Source of the DNA: Deltaproteobacteria bacterium
GTDB lineage: Bacteria > Desulfobacterota > GWC2-55-46 > JAUVFY01
Direction: 5' to 3'
Assembly: GCA_030594025.1 (NCBI GenBank)
Contig: JAUVFY010000061.1
Coordinates: 1-7,095, forward strand
DNA length: 7,095 bases
In this document: positions 1 to 6,415 of the stretch, piece by piece
Layout: the number at the start of each line of letters is the position of its first letter
Numbering within the stretch: the first letter of the stretch is position 1
The notes under the pieces: model-generated
Database searches by the model: none
Told to the model about the DNA's origin: nothing
The model's input: the letters and a program-made list of their open reading frames with translations, nothing else
Program-made: the position numbers and the translations under genes

Positions 1-52
1 GAGCCGAATTTAATTATTTTTCCTTAATCCAATATCCAAAAGACAAAACTTA

Positions 53-128
<76 letters not shown>

Positions 129-279
129 GCCGGCAGATTATTGTTGAAGGGTCCCGGTCTTGTTAAACCCGGATTACCGGCAAATTATGAATCCGATCCC
201 CCTTGGTACCCCCCTTAGTACCCATCTTACTGAATAATGCACTGGGACCAGCTCACTGCCCTCCTGGAAACCTCGTATA

Positions 280-353
280 TGGAGCGGGTGATGGGGATCG
301 AACCCACGCATCCAGCTTGGAAGGCTGGAGTTCTACCACTGAACTACACCCGC
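280..353 (-). tRNA. tRNA-Gly, anticodon TCC
   Basis: Third tRNA of the cluster. The acceptor stem is GCGGGTG with CACCCGC. The anticodon stem CCAGC/GCTGG encloses loop CTTCCAA, so the anticodon is TCC (reads GGA and GGG). The T loop has GGTTCGATC, and CCA is encoded at 280-282 after discriminator T. The 151-bp spacer to the next tRNA (129-279) is the longest in the cluster. I find no further tRNA in it, only a short imperfect duplication of a 13-bp C-rich block at 199-223. Confidence 0.97.
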
Positions 354-363
354 AAAAGCTGTT

Positions 364-403
364 TTAATTTAAAAAGCACCGCCTTAATTTAAAAAGCACC
401 GCG
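364..403. repeat. 20-bp tandem duplication in the tRNA-Tyr/tRNA-Gly spacer
   Basis: Two copies of a 20-bp unit lie head to tail at 364-383 and 384-403. The first 19 bases are identical (ttaatttaaaaagcaccgc) and the last differs (c versus g). The repeat sits wholly between tRNA-Gly (ends 353) and tRNA-Tyr (starts 413) and touches neither mature tRNA. Each copy has an A/T-rich half that could lie single-stranded in the precursor and be cleaved during tRNA processing, but that role is a guess. A simple local duplication explains it. Confidence 0.9.
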
Positions 404-412
404 GGTTATCTC

Positions 413-497
413 TGGTGGAGAGGGGAGGATTCGAACCTCCGAAGGCTGAGCCAGCAGATTTACAGTCTGCCCCCTTTGGCCGCTCGGGAACCTCTCC
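413..497 (-). tRNA. tRNA-Tyr, anticodon GTA
   Basis: Second tRNA of the cluster, 85 nt with the long variable arm of class II tRNAs. The acceptor stem is GGAGAGG with CCTCTCC and discriminator A. The anticodon stem GCAGA/TCTGC encloses loop CTGTAAA, so the anticodon is GTA (reads TAC and TAT). The variable arm TGGCTCAGCC follows the anticodon arm. The T arm has GGTTCGAATCC, and CCA is encoded at 413-415. The D-arm sequence (TTCCCGAGCGGCCAAAGG) is typical for bacterial tRNA-Tyr. Confidence 0.98.
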
Positions 498-553
498 GCC
501 GCGCTTTCTCTAAATAAAAGACCTCGAAACGCCGTCCGGCGCCCGGATTTATC

Positions 554-628
554 TGGAGCTGGCGATGGGATTCGAACCCGCAACCTGCTGATTACAAATC
601 AGCTGCTCTACCATTGAGCTACGCCAGC
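554..628 (-). tRNA. tRNA-Thr, anticodon TGT
   Basis: First tRNA of the cluster, nearest the promoter. The acceptor stem is GCTGGCG with CGCCAGC. The anticodon stem GCTGA/TCAGC encloses loop TTTGTAA, so the anticodon is TGT (reads ACA, and probably other ACN codons when modified). The T arm contains GGTTCGAATCC, and CCA is encoded at 554-556 after discriminator T. About 44 nt separate its 5' end from the predicted transcription start. Together with the GGT isoacceptor at the other end of the cluster it gives two threonine tRNAs bracketing Tyr and Gly. Confidence 0.97.
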
Positions 629-678
629 TTGAAACACCCAGATTATTTTAAGGAAATTTAATCGAGTGGAATTTTATA

Positions 679-707
679 TTTATAAAACAACTCCAACATG
701 TTGTCAA
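679..707 (-). promoter_or_regulatory. sigma-70-type promoter of the tRNA operon
   Basis: Read on the minus strand, a perfect -35 hexamer TTGACA (707-702) is followed after exactly 17 bp by TATAAA (684-679), one base from the TATAAT consensus. The start site should fall near 672, giving a leader of about 44 nt before tRNA-Thr(TGT). It lies between the prfB terminator and the first tRNA, where a strong stable-RNA promoter is expected. No GC-rich stringent discriminator is evident: the bases after the -10 are A/T-rich. Confidence 0.85.
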
Positions 708-803
708 GGTCTTTTTGGGATTTTTTCAGGGAGTCATGCTGCCCATTTTTTCAGAGTTTTCTCCGGGTGCCGGAAAGGTTTGCAATGGCCGGTCCGGGCA
801 GGG

Positions 804-830
804 AAAAAAGGGAGCTTTTAACCGGCCCCC
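804..830 (-). terminator. probable intrinsic terminator folded around the prfB stop codon
   Basis: On the minus strand GGGGGC (830-825) can pair with GCTCCC (815-810), including one G-U pair, across a 9-nt loop that contains the prfB TAA stop (820-818). The run TTTTTT (809-804) follows at once. The stem can extend by a few A-U and G-U pairs between the upstream AGA and the start of the T-run. Stem, small loop and U-tract are the layout of a Rho-independent terminator, and the site separates the protein operon from the tRNA promoter. The stem is short and carries wobble pairs, so efficiency is uncertain. Confidence 0.6.
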
Positions 831-1931
831 TCTCCGGCCAGCCCGCTCATCAGGTAGCCCTCTATAAACGGGTCGATCCCGCCGTCAAGGACCGAGTCAA
901 CGTTTCCCACCTCTATGCCTGTCCGATGGTCTTTTACGAGCCTGTAAGGCTGGAGCACGTAGGAGCGTATCTGGCTCCCCCAGGCTATCTCACGCTTCTC
1001 CTTGTGCAGGGCCTCCATCTTTTCCTCTTCTTCCTCGAGTTTCAGCTCATACAGACGGGCCTTCAGTATCTTCATGGCCGTGGCCCTGTTTTTGTGCTGG
1101 CTCCTCTCGTTCTGGCACTGAACGACTATGCCCGTGGGAAGGTGGGTTATGCGCACAGCGGAATCTGTCTTGTTTACGTGCTGGCCGCCGGCACCGCTGG
1201 CCCGGTAGGTGTCCACCCTGAGGTCCGGCTCGTTAATCTCTATCGCCACGTCCTCTTCCACCTCCGGGTAGACAAACACCGACGCAAAGGAGGTATGCCT
1301 CCTCTTCGCGGCATCAAAGGGGGAGATCCTGACGAGCCTGTGCACGCCCGCCTCTGCCTTGAGGTACCCGTAGGCGAACTCCCCTGTAACTGTAAATGTA
1401 ACGCTTTTAAGGCCAGCCTCCTCGCCGGGCTGGTAATCGACTATCTCGGTGGAGTAGTTACTGTTCTCCGCCCACCTCAGATACATCCTAAGAAGCATAT
1501 CGGACCAGTCCTGGGCCTCGGTCCCCCCGGCACCGGGATGGATTGATACGATTGCGTTGAGCCTGTCCCTTTTGCCGCTGAGCATCCTCTGAACCTCAAC
1601 GGCTTTAAGGGCCTGCCTTGCCATGGCAAGCTTCTCTTGGGCCTCATCCGCTGCATGGGCGTCTTTTTCTTCCTCGGCCAGGGTTGCCAGCACCTCAGCG
1701 TCCTCAATAAACACCTCGATGTCGTCGACGGACTTGATGGAGGCCTCAAGCTGGGCCTTCCTCTTCATGAGCTTCTGGGCGAGCTCCTGGTCCTCCCAGA
1801 GGACCGGATCAGAGGCACGTTCCTCTATCTGTTTAAGTTCCTTTAACTTCGATTCCGGGTCAAAGAAAACCCCTTGTCTCTTCGAACTTTGCCCTGGTCT
1901 CCTTCAAGGCCTCTTTAATCTCTTCAAACAT
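818..1931 (-). CDS. prfB: peptide chain release factor 2 (RF2), made by programmed +1 frameshift
   Basis: RF2 recognises UGA and UAA in the ribosomal A site and triggers hydrolysis of peptidyl-tRNA. Translation starts at ATG 1931-1929, preceded by GGAGG with a 9-nt spacer. It runs 23 codons to an in-frame TGA (1862-1860), skips the T at 1862, and continues from GAC (1861-1859) to TAA at 820-818: join(818..1861,1863..1931), 370 residues, close to the 365 of E. coli RF2. The codon-recognition tripeptide SPF falls at about 203-205 and the catalytic GGQ at about 248-250 (RASGAGGQHVNK). SPF, rather than the PxT of RF1, settles the paralogue. The residue just before SGAGGQ is alanine, the common state, unlike the threonine of E. 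coli K-12. An annotation starting at the internal ATG (1768) would lose the first 54 residues. It is the last gene of the protein cluster, 56 bp after lnt. Confidence 0.97.
1859..1874 (-). promoter_or_regulatory. prfB programmed +1 frameshift site
   Basis: On the minus strand, AGGGG (1874-1870) acts as an internal Shine-Dalgarno element, followed after four T residues by CTT TGA C (1865-1859). This matches the classic RF2 autoregulatory site (E. coli AGGGGGTATCTTTGAC): slippery CTT, poorly terminating TGA followed by C, and the SD element at nearly the same distance. When RF2 is scarce the ribosome pauses at TGA and slips +1 to GAC, making full-length RF2. When RF2 is plentiful it terminates after 23 residues. 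The mechanism is established for this family and assumed here from the conserved site. Confidence 0.96.
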
Positions 1932-1946
1932 CCTCTAAAACCTCCC
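1932..1946 (-). promoter_or_regulatory. prfB ribosome binding site
   Basis: GGGAGG (1946-1941) precedes ATG 1931 by 9 nt. It supports the short upstream reading frame that ends at the frameshift TGA as the true beginning of prfB, rather than any ATG after the shift. Confidence 0.75.
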
Positions 1947-1987
1947 TGAAAATGAAAGTCACATATGAAAAACCGGTTTAATCTCAC

Positions 1988-3559
1988 CTAATCTCGCCGT
2001 GCCCTCCTGCGGAACCTCGAAATGATGAAAATGCACGATACAGCGATGCAAAGGAAGGGGAAAAAGTCTCCCTTCCTGGAATAAAAACCGGGCGGCCCCT
2101 GCCTCAGCCGGACCTCGGCGGTAAGGGTCGCTTCCGTAAAGAGCTCGCTCTTTACCGTGGGCCTGCCCACGGGGTCCACTATGGCGCTAATGCCCGTATT
2201 TGCAGCCCTTATTAAAAACACCCTGTTCTCGACAGCCCTCAAAACGGCCATCTGAAAGTGCTGGTAAGGTGCAGAGGTATACCCGAACCACGCATCGTTC
2301 GTGAGGTTAGCAAGGATCGTGGCGCCCCCCGTTACAAAAGATCTCGAAATCTCCGGGAAAATGGCCTCATAGCAGATGAGTATCCCGATACCTTGACCGT
2401 TGAATATCAAAGGGAAGTAGCCCGGCCCCGGGGCGAAATCTCCCACACCGACTACCAGCTTGTCTATGAAGGGCAGGAACCTCTTGAGCGGTACATACTC
2501 GCCAAAGGGTACAAGGTGGACCTTGTCGTACCTTTCGGCAAGAGCTCCCCCGGGCTTAAGTAGATACGCACTGTTAAACGACCTGTACTCGCCTAATATT
2601 ATATTATAACTGTAAGCAGGGCTCCCAGTCAACAGATAGCTTCCGGTCCTGTCCGGCAGGGCCAGAACCACGGGGCCCAGGTCTTTATCCGTCTCGAGGT
2701 AGAAGGGAACGGCCGTCTCTGGCCATACTACCATCTCAGCACCTTCTGCAAGAACCCTTTCAGCAAGGCCCAGGTAGGTCCGAACGGTCCTATCAGCGTG
2801 GGTGGGGTCCCATTTCAAGGACTGTTCGATATTGCCCTGCACTATGCCCACCTTTAACGTCGGCCATTTCGAGCTAAGGCTATCTACCTGGTCTATCCTG
2901 ATATTACCGTAAACCAGGGCAGAAATTAATATTAACGCGGCAAATAACGTCTCTTTTACGGGTGGATGGAATCTGCCGGGCAGTCCCAGCCTCCTAAGTA
3001 GCGGCACACTGGACTTTGTCGGCGAAAGGTAAAGGAACAGGAGCACATTTACGGTCATAACCAGAAAAGACACACCCCACACGCCCGTTACATCTGCTAT
3101 CTGAATTAAGCTAAGGTAGTCAGCCTGCGAGTAGCCGAGGAGCATCCATGGAAAACCCGTAAATAATCTCCCCCTCAGATACTCAAGGGAAACCCAGACA
3201 GAAGGGACGACCAAAAGCCTCGTCATCGTACCGTAAGTATCGGTTAAGGAGAAGAACATCCCGAAAAACGCCGTATAGAGTGCGAGATAGGTTGCGAGAA
3301 GAACCATGACCGCGATACTAACGCTCAGGGGCACACCGCCGTAAAAATACATGGAGTGCACAACCCAGTAAACCGTACCGAGATAAAATATAATCCCGCT
3401 CACCCAGCCGAGGAAAAACCCCTTTACAGGTCTTTCGGCTTCAAGGGCGACAAAGAGCGGCACAAAGGCTATCCACGCAACCGGGGCAACCCCGTAGGGT
3501 GCGAAGGCAAAGACAGCTAAAAAGCCTGAGATAAGGGCCAATGTATAAGGGCTCTTCAT
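1988..3559 (-). CDS. lnt: apolipoprotein N-acyltransferase Lnt
   Basis: Lnt transfers an acyl chain from a phospholipid to the free amino group of the lipid-modified N-terminal cysteine of lipoproteins, the last maturation step at the periplasmic face of the inner membrane. The 523-residue protein (E. coli: 512) has an N-terminal membrane region with about six helices (residues 5-180), a further helix near 203-218, a nitrilase-fold periplasmic domain (about 235-485) and a C-terminal helix (about 500-515). The catalytic triad is visible: E281 in WPETAVP, K346 in RYDKVHLVPFGEYVP and C396 in GILICYEAIFP. E354 in FGEYVP matches another residue important in E. coli, and NDAWF lies at 421-425. The start ATG overlaps the stop of the DgkA-PAP2 gene (ATGA, 3559-3556). 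No good Shine-Dalgarno sequence precedes it, so translational coupling is likely. It implies a Gram-negative envelope. Confidence 0.96.
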   Translation of the reverse strand: MKSPYTLALISGFLAVFAFAPYGVAPVAWIAFVPLFVALEAERPVKGFFLGWVSGIIFYLGTVYWVVHSMYFYGGVPLSVSIAVMVLLATYLALYTAFFGMFFSLTDTYGTMTRLLVVPSVWVSLEYLRGRLFTGFPWMLLGYSQADYLSLIQIADVTGVWGVSFLVMTVNVLLFLYLSPTKSSVPLLRRLGLPGRFHPPVKETLFAALILISALVYGNIRIDQVDSLSSKWPTLKVGIVQGNIEQSLKWDPTHADRTVRTYLGLAERVLAEGAEMVVWPETAVPFYLETDKDLGPVVLALPDRTGSYLLTGSPAYSYNIILGEYRSFNSAYLLKPGGALAERYDKVHLVPFGEYVPLKRFLPFIDKLVVGVGDFAPGPGYFPLIFNGQGIGILICYEAIFPEISRSFVTGGATILANLTNDAWFGYTSAPYQHFQMAVLRAVENRVFLIRAANTGISAIVDPVGRPTVKSELFTEATLTAEVRLRQGPPGFYSRKGDFFPFLCIAVSCIFIISRFRRRARRD

Positions 3560-4311
3560 TTAACCGTCGTTGAGAATATCTTGTAGATAAGAAGTGTCAG
3601 GGCTGAGCCGAGTATGGCCCCCAGGAAGACCTCGAGCTTTGTATGTATACCTCCCAGAAGCCTTGATTGGCATACCATGAGGGCCATGGCGAAAGTGAGC
3701 ACTATGATTATCGGTTCCATGGTAATGAGGCTCACCGCCGTCCAGAGCGAAAATGCCACCGCCGCATGCCCGCTCGGCATACCGCCGTGAAGGGGAAGCC
3801 CCTTGCCGAGTTTCGCTTTTGTCGCCACTACACTTATAAGAACTACCAGGAGAGATATGACGGCTAGGTGGCCTGCGTATTGCCTTACTCCCCCGAAGGC
3901 GTTGGCCAAGGGCTCGTCTATGTACTTGAAGAATATGAAATAGACCATTATGGCCAAAATAACGCTGGCTATGAGCACCGCCCCGGCCGAGACATCCTTT
4001 GCGTTTTTCGCCGTTATGTGATGCCTTTCCTCCACCAGGTTCACCGTCTCCTCTATGGCGGTATTTACCATCTCGGCAAAAAGGAGTATTATTACAGCCA
4101 TTGCGAAGAGAACGAACTCAACGGCCGTGAGCCTGAAGAAAAGGGTCAAAAGAAGGGCTCCCAGGGCGATGGCGAAGTGGTATCTCACGTGCCTCTGGGT
4201 CTTGAAGGCGTATATTATCCCCTCTATCGCACAGTTAAGGGCCTCGAGCCAGGTTTTGGGTTTTTTTAAGTCCGGGGACTTTTTATCTGTTCTTTTTATG
4301 TTTTTCTTCAT
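3556..4311 (-). CDS. DgkA-type lipid kinase fused to PAP2-family phosphatase
   Basis: A 251-residue two-domain membrane protein. Residues about 20-130 are a DgkA domain: basic amphipathic N-terminus, then three helices (about 46-60, 63-80, 108-129). The signature AEMVNTAIEETVN supplies E80, N83 and E87, and AKDVSAGAVL supplies K105 and D106; these align with E. coli DgkA E69, N72, E76, K94 and D95. Residues about 145-246 are a PAP2 domain with PSGH (179-182) and SRLLGGIH (216-223), giving catalytic H182, R217 and H223. The usual HxxxD is HxxxE here (E227), and the first PAP2 motif (KxxxxxxRP) is degenerate. The kinase half may phosphorylate diacylglycerol or undecaprenol; the phosphatase half may act on phosphatidic acid, PG-phosphate or undecaprenyl diphosphate. 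Substrates cannot be read from sequence. The stop overlaps the lnt start, and no clear Shine-Dalgarno precedes the ATG in the 65-bp AT-rich gap upstream. Confidence 0.9.
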   Translation of the reverse strand: MKKNIKRTDKKSPDLKKPKTWLEALNCAIEGIIYAFKTQRHVRYHFAIALGALLLTLFFRLTAVEFVLFAMAVIILLFAEMVNTAIEETVNLVEERHHITAKNAKDVSAGAVLIASVILAIMVYFIFFKYIDEPLANAFGGVRQYAGHLAVISLLVVLISVVATKAKLGKGLPLHGGMPSGHAAVAFSLWTAVSLITMEPIIIVLTFAMALMVCQSRLLGGIHTKLEVFLGAILGSALTLLIYKIFSTTVK

Positions 4312-4376
4312 AATTAAAAAACATTTTTCGTAATATAAACTTCTTCGATTTTTTCCCGCGGGTTTTCCTTTTTATT

Positions 4377-5918
4377 TCATTTCCAGCCCGGTTTTCTGAC
4401 AAAAAGTCTGCCTCCGAGGTAATCGCCTCCCAGCTCAACATAGCCGTTTTCCGCTGCATATCTTTCGAAAGGCATGTCAAGTCCTCCTTCGAAGCCCACC
4501 AGTATAGCCCCGGGCGGGTCTCTGTCAAGCATGGCGGCCAGGCTTGCCGGAGAAGTGACTCCATAATGAGCCCTTTTATCCACGGGGATCAGATCTCCGA
4601 CCCTGTAAAGGAAAGGCCCTGTGGCAAGCTCTTTATAAATGGGAAGGCCCGCTTCAACGGCAAAAAGCGGCGAGAGCGTTGCAACCTTACCATTGCCGAT
4701 ACTTTCGCGTATCTCCAAAGAGGTCCCATGGATCTTAACGCCCACCCAGTCCTCGGTATCGAACATCCGGTCTAAGTACTTAAAAAGGCCCACCCTGCCG
4801 GAACTTACCGATACTACAAGAAGGCAGACAAAAAGTATCTTAACCCATTGGCGGTTCTCCTCTGAGACTTTCCCGTAAAGGCAGCAGGTAAGTACGATTG
4901 CAAAGGGCACAAGCAAGGCGGCGTACTGAACTCTAAGCGGCGATGGCACAAAATAAGTAATGGTTGAAAAAAGGACCAGAAGGGCCGCAAGAAAACCCTC
5001 CATTCCCAGAAGACCCTTAAGCGAATCCTTTTTAAATTCCAGGCCGCCTGCGGCCGCAAAGAAAACGAATGTAAGGGCGATAAAAACGACGATATTCCCT
5101 GGGAGGTCCAGAAACATCCTCCACCCGAAAAGTACCTTCGATGGAGCTGACATGCCCGAGGCGAGTCCCGCCACTTCGACCCAAAGCGCATTTATCTTGT
5201 GATAACCATAGTTGTAGAAAACGAAAAGGTCAGGATGCTTAAGGATGTAATAAAAAACAGGCAAAAGGCCCGCAACCACCCCCGCTGTCAAAGGGAGGAA
5301 AACTTTTTTAAAACGTTTTTCAAGCCCCACGGATGCGGGATAGATAAGTGATACGATAAGGAAAGGAACAAGGATTGTTGCATAATAAAGTCTTGTTCCC
5401 GTAGCGACCGCAAGGGACAGGCCGCTTAGAAAAACCCCGGGGCTTTTTATGCGCTCTTCGAAAACACTTGTAATGAAAAGGTAAAAACCGAGCAGCGAAA
5501 AGGCTATGGGCATTATGTAATTTGAGGATTCCTGCATGGAGATGATTATCACCTCGTTCAATACGAAAAAGAGGACCATGAAGGCGGAGGTGAAAAGGCT
5601 CCTTGTCAGTTTATAGGAAATGAGATAAACAAGGAGCGTTGATAAGACCATGAAGAAGAAACTTACGAGCCTTCCCGTAAGAAGATAATGCGTCGTGCCC
5701 GTAATCTTGTATAAGGCCCCGTAAACGATCGGGAGGTAAGGCATTTGCAGGAATGCGAAGTCTTTATAAAGGATATTTTCCTTGGCAAGCACGCCGGCAC
5801 TGATATACATGTGCTCGTTGTGGTCGACGGGGCTGTTCATTATGTTGGAGAAGGCCCCGAGGGCCAGCACAAAAAACACTACTGTCGCAACGGCCTGTTT
5901 GATTCTATGATTTTTCAT
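4377..5918 (-). CDS. polytopic membrane protein resembling GT-C (family 39-like) glycosyltransferases
   Basis: 513 residues, mostly hydrophobic. A first helix (about 8-26) is followed by an external loop with VDHNEHMYISAG, where D32 and E35 sit where GT-C enzymes keep their acidic catalytic or metal-binding residues. Then comes KDFAFLQMPYLPIVYGALY, like the conserved aromatic-proline segment before the second helix of PMT/ArnT-type proteins. Roughly ten more helices run to about residue 373, and a soluble, probably periplasmic, tail of about 130 residues follows (380-513). GT-C enzymes use polyprenyl-phosphate sugars on the outer face of the membrane; acceptor and sugar are unknown here. The start is fixed: an in-frame TAG sits directly before ATG 5918. 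No Shine-Dalgarno is visible. It lies 71 bp after ybeY and 65 bp before the DgkA-PAP2 gene, interrupting an otherwise familiar ybeY-dgkA pairing. Confidence 0.75.
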   Translation of the reverse strand: MKNHRIKQAVATVVFFVLALGAFSNIMNSPVDHNEHMYISAGVLAKENILYKDFAFLQMPYLPIVYGALYKITGTTHYLLTGRLVSFFFMVLSTLLVYLISYKLTRSLFTSAFMVLFFVLNEVIIISMQESSNYIMPIAFSLLGFYLFITSVFEERIKSPGVFLSGLSLAVATGTRLYYATILVPFLIVSLIYPASVGLEKRFKKVFLPLTAGVVAGLLPVFYYILKHPDLFVFYNYGYHKINALWVEVAGLASGMSAPSKVLFGWRMFLDLPGNIVVFIALTFVFFAAAGGLEFKKDSLKGLLGMEGFLAALLVLFSTITYFVPSPLRVQYAALLVPFAIVLTCCLYGKVSEENRQWVKILFVCLLVVSVSSGRVGLFKYLDRMFDTEDWVGVKIHGTSLEIRESIGNGKVATLSPLFAVEAGLPIYKELATGPFLYRVGDLIPVDKRAHYGVTSPASLAAMLDRDPPGAILVGFEGGLDMPFERYAAENGYVELGGDYLGGRLFVRKPGWK

Positions 5919-5989
5919 CTAGCGGGTTTTACGCGGTGCTTCAAGGGTAAAGCGCCTCCATCACCCGTGTATCTACCGTGCCGGTGCCC

Positions 5990-6415
5990 CTAAACTATCC
6001 CCTCCTCCTTGAGCTCATTTAAAAGCTCTTCTTCCCTTTTCTTCATCCTGCCGGACTGTCTTCCTCCCCTCATGTGGTCATAGCCCGCAAGGTGCAGGGC
6101 CCCGTGGATGAGAAGCCTTGAAAGTTCCTCGTCTAAATCCACCCCGTAACGGGCCGCCTGCTCCTCGGCCCTGTCGACGGATATTACTATATCACCCAGC
6201 ATACGGGGGTCTTTCATTGGGAAACTAAGGACATCGGTAGGTCTGTCGATCTTTCGATATGCTCTGTTGAGCTCTTTTATCTCTGTGTCATCGGTCAAAA
6301 GGACGCTCACCTCACACTCACTTGACACCGAGCCTTCTAACGCCCTCTCGACCGTTCTTCTTATTTTCTCCCGCCTTAACCTCCGCTGCGAGCGGTTTTG
6401 CACCAAGACCTTCAA
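5990..6415 (-). CDS. ybeY: endoribonuclease YbeY (16S rRNA maturation)
   Basis: YbeY is a zinc-dependent single-strand endoribonuclease needed for 16S rRNA 3'-end maturation and 70S ribosome quality control. The 141-residue protein (family usually 140-180) carries the metal site HGALHLAGYDH, with H104, H108 and H114 as zinc ligands. The conserved strand-loop LNRAYRKIDRPTDVLSFP is at 49-66, with R51, and GDIVIS at 74-79. The start is TTG at 6415-6413, preceded by a perfect AAGGAGG (6428-6422) with 6-nt spacing. The N-terminus KVLVQNR also matches the usual first beta strand, so no later start is needed. This places its first 98 bp inside the 3' end of the upstream PgpH-type gene in another frame. 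The neighbour matches the conserved pgpH-ybeY pair. Confidence 0.95.
   Translation of the reverse strand: MKVLVQNRSQRRLRREKIRRTVERALEGSVSSECEVSVLLTDDTEIKELNRAYRKIDRPTDVLSFPMKDPRMLGDIVISVDRAEEQAARYGVDLDEELSRLLIHGALHLAGYDHMRGGRQSGRMKKREEELLNELKEEGIV

Noticed and set aside
163..225. 20-codon minus-strand frame with a GTKG GTKG repeat in the longest tRNA spacer
   Set aside because: It has no ribosome binding site and arises from the C-rich duplicated block at 199-223. Nothing supports translation inside a tRNA precursor.
199..403. Possible CRISPR-like repeats in the tRNA spacers
   Set aside because: The repeats are two adjacent copies without unique spacers between them, and no cas-like gene is present. 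They are simple local duplications.
389..583. 64-codon minus-strand open frame
   Set aside because: It spans tRNA-Tyr entirely and reaches into the flanking spacers, with Arg/Ser/Pro-rich translation. It is a chance frame over a tRNA gene.
698..1546. 282-codon open frame on the plus strand
   Set aside because: It runs antisense to prfB, whose family motifs are unmistakable. The translation has no recognisable domain, and the frame starts in the tRNA promoter region without a ribosome binding site.
1970..1979. AAACCGGTTT palindrome between lnt and prfB
   Set aside because: It is loopless, and only a few T residues follow on the minus strand. It is too short and weak to call a terminator or operator.
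4355..4362. CCCGCGGG palindrome in the gap before the DgkA-PAP2 gene
   Set aside because: Eight bases with no loop and no T-run on the minus strand do not make a terminator, and a single copy gives no case for an operator.
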